From the NCBI GenBank assembly GCA_934667275.1, contig CAKULK010000004.1, forward strand, positions 86,654-150,653: DNA of 64,000 bases, in the 5' to 3' direction. Each line of letters begins with the position of its first letter. Position 1 is the stretch's first letter. Made by a program: the position numbers and the translations under genes. Shown in pieces: positions 60,442 to 64,000 of the stretch. The notes beneath the pieces were generated by a model that did not search any database, had not been told where the DNA came from, and worked only from the letters and a program-made list of their open reading frames with translations. The stretch is from an uncultured Bacteroidales bacterium (GTDB lineage Bacteria; Bacteroidota; Bacteroidia; Bacteroidales; Paludibacteraceae).

Positions 60442-60485
60442 GTTAGTGGTTTGTTAGAGGTTGGTTATATGTTGGTAGGTGGTTA
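60442..60485 (+). repeat. 11-bp array abutting a start codon, four units
   Basis: GTTAGTGGTTT, GTTAGAGGTTG, GTTATATGTTG, GTAGGTGGTTA, ending 1 nt before the ATG at 60487. The units resemble the GGTTATAGGAT family but are degenerate. Confidence 0.8.
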
Positions 60486-60486
60486 A

Positions 60487-61245
60487 ATGGCGAAAACAAC
60501 GGGCATCCGTCATCAATTATTAATTGAGTTTGGCAGGCAGTTATTGGTGTCTGTGGGCATCTTTACGGCACTTTTTCTGATGCTGTTTTTGGTGGAATGG
60601 CTCTTCCCAACGCTACGCGGAACGCTTTTGCAGTGGGCAGCCCCTGCTTTTGTGGTCGGCATACCGGCCAGTGTTGTCGGCACGGCGTATGTACTCACTA
60701 TCCGCAACCCGAAGAATTATCTCGGTTTCTACGGCGACATACTCATGGCATTGCTCCTTGCGGCGCAGTTTTGCTTGCAGGGCAATTTCGACCTCACCAT
60801 CCTCTATTTGGCAGTCTTTGTCCCGTTTGGCATCATCTCACTGCTCACGTGGCGCAGGCATACTTTGCACCCTGAACAGGTAAAGGAAATCTTTGCTCCG
60901 ACTTGGCTGCCGCGTGGCATGCAAGGTCTCTCTTTGTTGGCTGCTGTTGCCATCATCGCCGTCGATTATGTCCTTGCTACTCAACTGCTTCAGCACAATG
61001 GCTGGGGTGATAATATCGCCCTCAAACTCATGGGCGGACTGATGATAGCCTCATCGGTTTTGGCTAATTTCCTGCTTATCCGCCAGCGCATTGACGCATG
61101 GCTTTGGTGGGTACTCTACAGCGTGGCGGGCATGGTTTTCTACATTATGGTGGGGAATATATTCTCGTTGGTGCTGTTCACCGTTTTCCTGTTCGTAAAC
61201 GGCAGCACGGGTGTCGCATGGATACGCCGGTTCGGCAAAAATTAA
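60487..61245 (+). CDS. PnuC-like integral membrane protein
   Basis: 252 residues with about seven hydrophobic helices. The C-terminal half (LMIASSVLANFLLIRQRIDAWLWWVLYSVAGMVFYIMVGNIFSLVLFTVFLFVNGSTGVAWIRRF) has the layout of PnuC nicotinamide-riboside/mononucleotide transporters, including the WLWW segment and a terminal W-x-R-R. The N-terminal half is less typical. No NAD-metabolism gene or NAD riboswitch is next to it, so the substrate is uncertain. The leader is an 11-bp repeat array that ends at the start codon. Confidence 0.6.
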   Translation: MAKTTGIRHQLLIEFGRQLLVSVGIFTALFLMLFLVEWLFPTLRGTLLQWAAPAFVVGIPASVVGTAYVLTIRNPKNYLGFYGDILMALLLAAQFCLQGNFDLTILYLAVFVPFGIISLLTWRRHTLHPEQVKEIFAPTWLPRGMQGLSLLAAVAIIAVDYVLATQLLQHNGWGDNIALKLMGGLMIASSVLANFLLIRQRIDAWLWWVLYSVAGMVFYIMVGNIFSLVLFTVFLFVNGSTGVAWIRRFGKN

Positions 61246-61303
61246 CGGCTGATTTGTGATAATATGGCGTAGCCGTCCGTTCAAAGAAGTCCCGATAATG
61301 CCA

Positions 61304-61333
61304 TTTGAATCATTAATGTTTTTAATATCTTCG
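61304..61333 (+). promoter_or_regulatory. Weak promoter of the RluA family gene
   Basis: TTTG (61304-61307), 18 nt, TATCTTCG (61326-61333), one mismatch in the -7 box. The ATG is only 5 nt downstream. Confidence 0.45.
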
Positions 61334-61338
61334 TAGCA

Positions 61339-62262
61339 ATGAAAAAGAAACAAGATACCGTTCTCCGCGTAGAGGCAGACATGGAACTGCTGCCTTTCCT
61401 GCTCTCCAAGATGGGGGGCATGACCCGCACCAGCATCAAGCAACTGCTTGGGCAACGCCGTGTCACCGTGAATGCCGCCGTGCAGACGCGTCACGATGTG
61501 CCTGTGCATAAAGGGGATACCGTCACCATCTCTTCGGGGCGCGGAAATGGCGAATTGCACCACCCCAAGTTGAGCATCGTGTACGAGGACGAATGGCTGA
61601 TTGTTGTCGAAAAGAAAGTCGGCTTGCTCACCGTCCCCACCTATCCGGGGAGCACGGAGACTACAGCGTTCTCCATTCTCAAAAACTACGTCAAGCATCA
61701 GGACGTGCACAATGGTATCTATGTCGTACACCGCCTTGACCGCGAGACAAGCGGTCTGCTGGTCTTTGCCAAGACACCCGAACTGCAGGAATATATGCGT
61801 ACCTACTGGCGCCAGTTGGTGACCAAACGTACGTATGTGGCTCTTGTAGAGGGCATTCTTGACAAGAAGTCGGGCAAGATAACCACGTGGCTGACAGAGG
61901 ACAAGCGCAATGCCGTAGTCTATTCCTCACCCGTGGACGACGGCGGGCAGATGGCTGTAACCAACTATAAGGTATTGAAAGAAAATGCCGGTGAGGACGA
62001 CAATATCTCCTTATCGCTCATTGAACTTAACCTCGAGACGGGGCGAACCAATCAGATTCGTGTTCATATGCAAAGCATCGGGCACCCTGTCATTGGCGAC
62101 CGCAAATACGGTCATGGCAACGAGTATTCGCCCGTTGACCGCCTGTGCCTGCATGCCCGTGTGCTGGAGTTTATTCACCCCGCTACCGAACAGAAAGTAC
62201 ACTTTGAGACGCCTACCCCGAAAGAGTTTCTGCGCGTCTTCCGTACTTCTAAAGACGCCTGA
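61339..62262 (+). CDS. RluA family pseudouridine synthase
   Basis: 307 residues. N-terminal S4 RNA-binding domain (LLPFLLSKMGGMTRTSIKQLLGQRRVTVNAAVQTRHDVPVHKGD), then the catalytic domain: LSIVYEDEWLIVVEKKVGLLTVPTY near 79, HRLDRETSGLLVFAKT near 133 with the catalytic Asp, KRTYVALVEG near 163 and LETGRTNQIRVHMQSIGHPVIGDRKYG near 235. It converts uridine to pseudouridine in rRNA or tRNA; the exact site cannot be assigned. Confidence 0.92.
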   Translation: MKKKQDTVLRVEADMELLPFLLSKMGGMTRTSIKQLLGQRRVTVNAAVQTRHDVPVHKGDTVTISSGRGNGELHHPKLSIVYEDEWLIVVEKKVGLLTVPTYPGSTETTAFSILKNYVKHQDVHNGIYVVHRLDRETSGLLVFAKTPELQEYMRTYWRQLVTKRTYVALVEGILDKKSGKITTWLTEDKRNAVVYSSPVDDGGQMAVTNYKVLKENAGEDDNISLSLIELNLETGRTNQIRVHMQSIGHPVIGDRKYGHGNEYSPVDRLCLHARVLEFIHPATEQKVHFETPTPKEFLRVFRTSKDA

Positions 62263-62283
62263 CAAGCGGTCAATACGCCCCTT

Positions 62284-62628
62284 TTATGGTTTTCCGGTAG
62301 GTTGGGCAGCCTTGTCATCTGCCTTTTTCTCTGTGTCCGCAGGAGTTGTAGTGGCGGGCTTCCCGATGCGCGCAAACGCCTTTTGCAGGGTAGGCACATC
62401 CGTCTTGTTGGCATCATAGGTCACCGCTACAGTCTTCGTCTGCAAGTCGCAGACAATATCTTTCACGCCTTTCTCAAAGGCGATATTCTTCATTATCTTG
62501 TCGCAACAACTCTGGCAGTGCAGATCCACGTAAAACACCACGGTCTGTTTGTCGGCTTTCGCACTAGCGGTCGAAACCCCGAAAGCCAATGGCAACATTG
62601 CCACGAGCATAATCAATAAACGTTTCAT
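62284..62628 (-). CDS. Small exported heavy-metal-associated (HMA) domain protein
   Basis: 114 residues from the ATG at 62628, which opens a signal peptide (MKRLLIMLVAMLPLAFGVSTASA). Residues ~28-95 form an HMA fold: VVFYVDLHCQSCCDKIMKNIAFEKGVKDIVCDLQTKTVAVTYDANKTDVPTLQKAFARIG. The metal site is C38-x-x-C41-C42, with a further Cys at 60. The last ~20 residues are a Lys/Asp/Thr/Pro-rich tail. Periplasmic copper or other soft-metal binding is likely. It starts 15 nt after the radical SAM gene stop, so the two are co-transcribed. Confidence 0.85.
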   Translation of the reverse strand: MKRLLIMLVAMLPLAFGVSTASAKADKQTVVFYVDLHCQSCCDKIMKNIAFEKGVKDIVCDLQTKTVAVTYDANKTDVPTLQKAFARIGKPATTTPADTEKKADDKAAQPTGKP

Positions 62629-62643
62629 AATCAATTCGTTATA

Positions 62644-63714
62644 TTATTTCCCTTGTTCTATCAACTGGTGATGGCACAGCATCAATGTCCCGTCTTCGCG
62701 GCGCAGGTGCATACCGCTGCCTTCGCAGTAGCGGAACAGGTGGCAGTCCTTGCACGGTGCCTTCTTGCGCATCCAGCGGCGGTTGCGATAGGGCTCAAAA
62801 CGGTGCTCCCATACCTCCCAGAAGTCATCTTTGTAGATATTTCCTTGGTAGTATTTCCCGCGAATACTCGTGCAGGCGGATATGCTGCCGTCAATCAGGA
62901 TGGATGCCACGCTTACGCCGGCGGCGCAATGAAACAGGTAGTCGCGCACTTTCCCCTCATAGGTGTCTAAGAATCCTTCGCACGAATACGACACGTGTCT
63001 GCCCTCTTTCCTGTTCGCCTCAATAAAATCCAGCACTTGTCGCAACTGTGCGCCCGACAGCAGCAACTCCGGATTATCTTTTGCGCGCCCCATCGGGTCG
63101 ATGGTTATCAGTCGCCAACTCCTTGCACCGAGCGACCATAGGTATTCTTGTGTCTCTTCTAATTTGCTGATATTGTGTTGATTGACGCATGTCACTACGT
63201 CCCACACCAACCCCTTGTCTGCTGCGGCCAAACGAATGGCGCGCGAGGCTCCCTCAAAAGCCAATGGGTGCTGACGAAGCCACACATGGTCCTCCTCTAA
63301 CCCGTCCAAACTGATGGACATCGACGACAGACCTGCCTTTCGCAACTCGGCAAAACGCTCTGCCGTCAAGGCCAGACCGTTGGTCACCATTCCCCACGGA
63401 TACCCGCGTTGGTTCAACTGCCGGCCTATGTCTGCCAAATCGCGGCGCATCAACGGTTCGCCTCCCGATATGATTATCAGCACTTTATGCGGGTCCACAT
63501 GGGGCGTGACGCTTTTGTCTATCACCTGCAGAAAGTCTTTCGCGGGCATGTCGGGTGTCACCACTGACGACGTACAGTCACTTCCGCAATGCAGACAATG
63601 CACATTGCAGCGCAGCGTGGATTCCCAAAACAACTGCTGCAACGGGTGCAATTCCTGCAGATTGTGGCGGCGCAAACGCTCCAACTCCAATATCAGACGT
63701 TGTCGTACTTTCAT
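62644..63714 (-). CDS. Radical SAM/SPASM domain protein
   Basis: 356 residues from the ATG at 63714, which lies 8 nt after the promoter's -7 box. A longer frame begins upstream of that promoter and is rejected. The [4Fe-4S] cluster motif is C36-x3-C40-x2-C43 (STLRCNVHCLHCGSDC), followed by IIISGGEPLMRRDL near 80 and ISLDGLEEDH near 134. The C-terminal SPASM region has Cys in FHCAAG, ISACTS, APCKDCHLFRYCEG and MLCHHQ for auxiliary clusters. Such enzymes modify peptides or proteins. It resembles the Bacteroidetes group I remember as TIGR04133 (rSAM/lipoprotein system), but the neighbour here is an HMA protein without a lipobox. Confidence 0.85.
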   Translation of the reverse strand: MKVRQRLILELERLRRHNLQELHPLQQLFWESTLRCNVHCLHCGSDCTSSVVTPDMPAKDFLQVIDKSVTPHVDPHKVLIIISGGEPLMRRDLADIGRQLNQRGYPWGMVTNGLALTAERFAELRKAGLSSMSISLDGLEEDHVWLRQHPLAFEGASRAIRLAAADKGLVWDVVTCVNQHNISKLEETQEYLWSLGARSWRLITIDPMGRAKDNPELLLSGAQLRQVLDFIEANRKEGRHVSYSCEGFLDTYEGKVRDYLFHCAAGVSVASILIDGSISACTSIRGKYYQGNIYKDDFWEVWEHRFEPYRNRRWMRKKAPCKDCHLFRYCEGSGMHLRREDGTLMLCHHQLIEQGK

Positions 63715-63722
63715 AGCGACCG

Positions 63723-63754
63723 CAAAGTTACACAAAAAATACGACTTCGCCAAA
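63723..63754 (-). promoter_or_regulatory. Promoter of the radical SAM-HMA operon
   Basis: Minus-strand TTTG (63751-63754), 20 nt, TAACTTTG (63723-63730). The ATG at 63714 begins 8 nt past the box. Confidence 0.8.
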
Positions 63755-63762
63755 TTAACCAT

Positions 63763-64000
63763 TACTTCGTCGGATTAACTGATTTTTATCCTCCTCCGAA
63801 TCGCCTCAACCCATCTTCTTTTCCGCTGCCAACTACGTAAGATACATGGTAGATAACAGCCACCTTGTCGGGAGGGTTGTCGTGATTTCTGACAGACGAT
63901 ATTGCGACAATAACTTGTGGTTATCGGCAAGTTCAACTTGGAAGTGCAAAAGTAGTGGTTCAAAGGAATATGTTTTATAAGTAGCATGGGTTCTCTCTTG
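63763..64000. other. Intergenic end of the window
   Basis: No convincing protein gene. On the minus strand a TACTTTTG box (63947-63954) lies upstream of short inverted repeats (AACTTG/CAAGTT and TTGTCG/CGACAA), which could be a small RNA or a leader. I cannot assign it; a 70-codon frame on the minus strand has no family resemblance. Confidence 0.3.

Noticed and set aside
63775..63987. A 70-codon minus-strand protein at the window end
   Set aside because: A possible promoter box lies inside the frame and the sequence has no recognisable features.

Overview
The window looks like chromosomal DNA of a member of the Bacteroidales. Three things support this. There is a SusC/SusD polysaccharide utilisation locus. 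GldB, a PorV-like barrel, DUF3316, DUF4956 and DUF6377 proteins are present. At least twelve promoters fit the Bacteroidetes sigma-ABfr consensus (TTG or TTTG, 19-21 nt, TAnnTTTG), while Shine-Dalgarno sequences are scarce. I see no rRNA, CRISPR array, prophage or insertion sequence, and one tRNA.

Layout. 1-4.2 kb: the 3' part of pgk, a DUF3127 protein, a metallophosphoesterase, recO and a glycosyltransferase. About 4.24-4.50 kb: a rod-shaped structured RNA with its own promoter, resembling 6S RNA. 4.5-11 kb: an endonuclease/phosphatase-fold protein, sufS, and the operon DUF3316 - S41 protease - lolD - gldB. 11-15 kb: an SDR, a YqiA-like esterase, a GtrA-like protein, rsmA and corA. 15.6-31.9 kb: a PUL (SusC, SusD, SusE-like, SGNH hydrolase, GH30, second SGNH hydrolase, SusE/F-like, GH3) closed by a convergent DUF6377 regulator. 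The gene order suggests a beta-1,6-glucan-like, possibly O-acylated, substrate. 32-34.3 kb: an unidentified protein, an ECF sigma factor and a frameshifted membrane gene in the usual anti-sigma position. 34.4-37.2 kb: an AT-rich secreted InlB-repeat protein. 37.3-41.5 kb: tRNA(CAU), OmpA-LysM, pta and ackA. 41.8-48.7 kb: GH13, UbiA, Maf, MalQ and a UPF0104-type membrane protein. 48.8-56 kb: two outer-membrane barrels, then a VTC-type polyphosphate polymerase, DUF4956, DUF2490 and DUF4353 cluster. 56-63.7 kb: queA, an rlmL-like methyltransferase, rpsF-rpsR-rplI, rpmE2, a PnuC-like protein, an RluA family enzyme, and a radical SAM/SPASM enzyme paired with a small secreted heavy-metal-associated-domain protein.

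The most striking pattern is that many intergenic gaps (about 2.36, 5.74-6.0, 7.23-7.42, 12.63, 24.27, 39.13, 40.24, 43.49, 54.34 and 60.44 kb) contain short tandem arrays whose unit sequences differ but whose period is almost always 11 bp. The 253 bp upstream of the endonuclease gene is 23 x 11 bp, with an internal direct repeat offset by 143 (13 x 11) bp. One coding sequence carries an in-frame 33-bp (3 x 11) repeat. Two unit types recur at loci tens of kb apart. I do not recognise this as a described element family. A second pattern is that several start codons lie only 8-9 nt after a strong -7 box, which implies leaderless mRNAs.

All calls come from reading the sequence and remembered family motifs. 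No database search or folding program was run.
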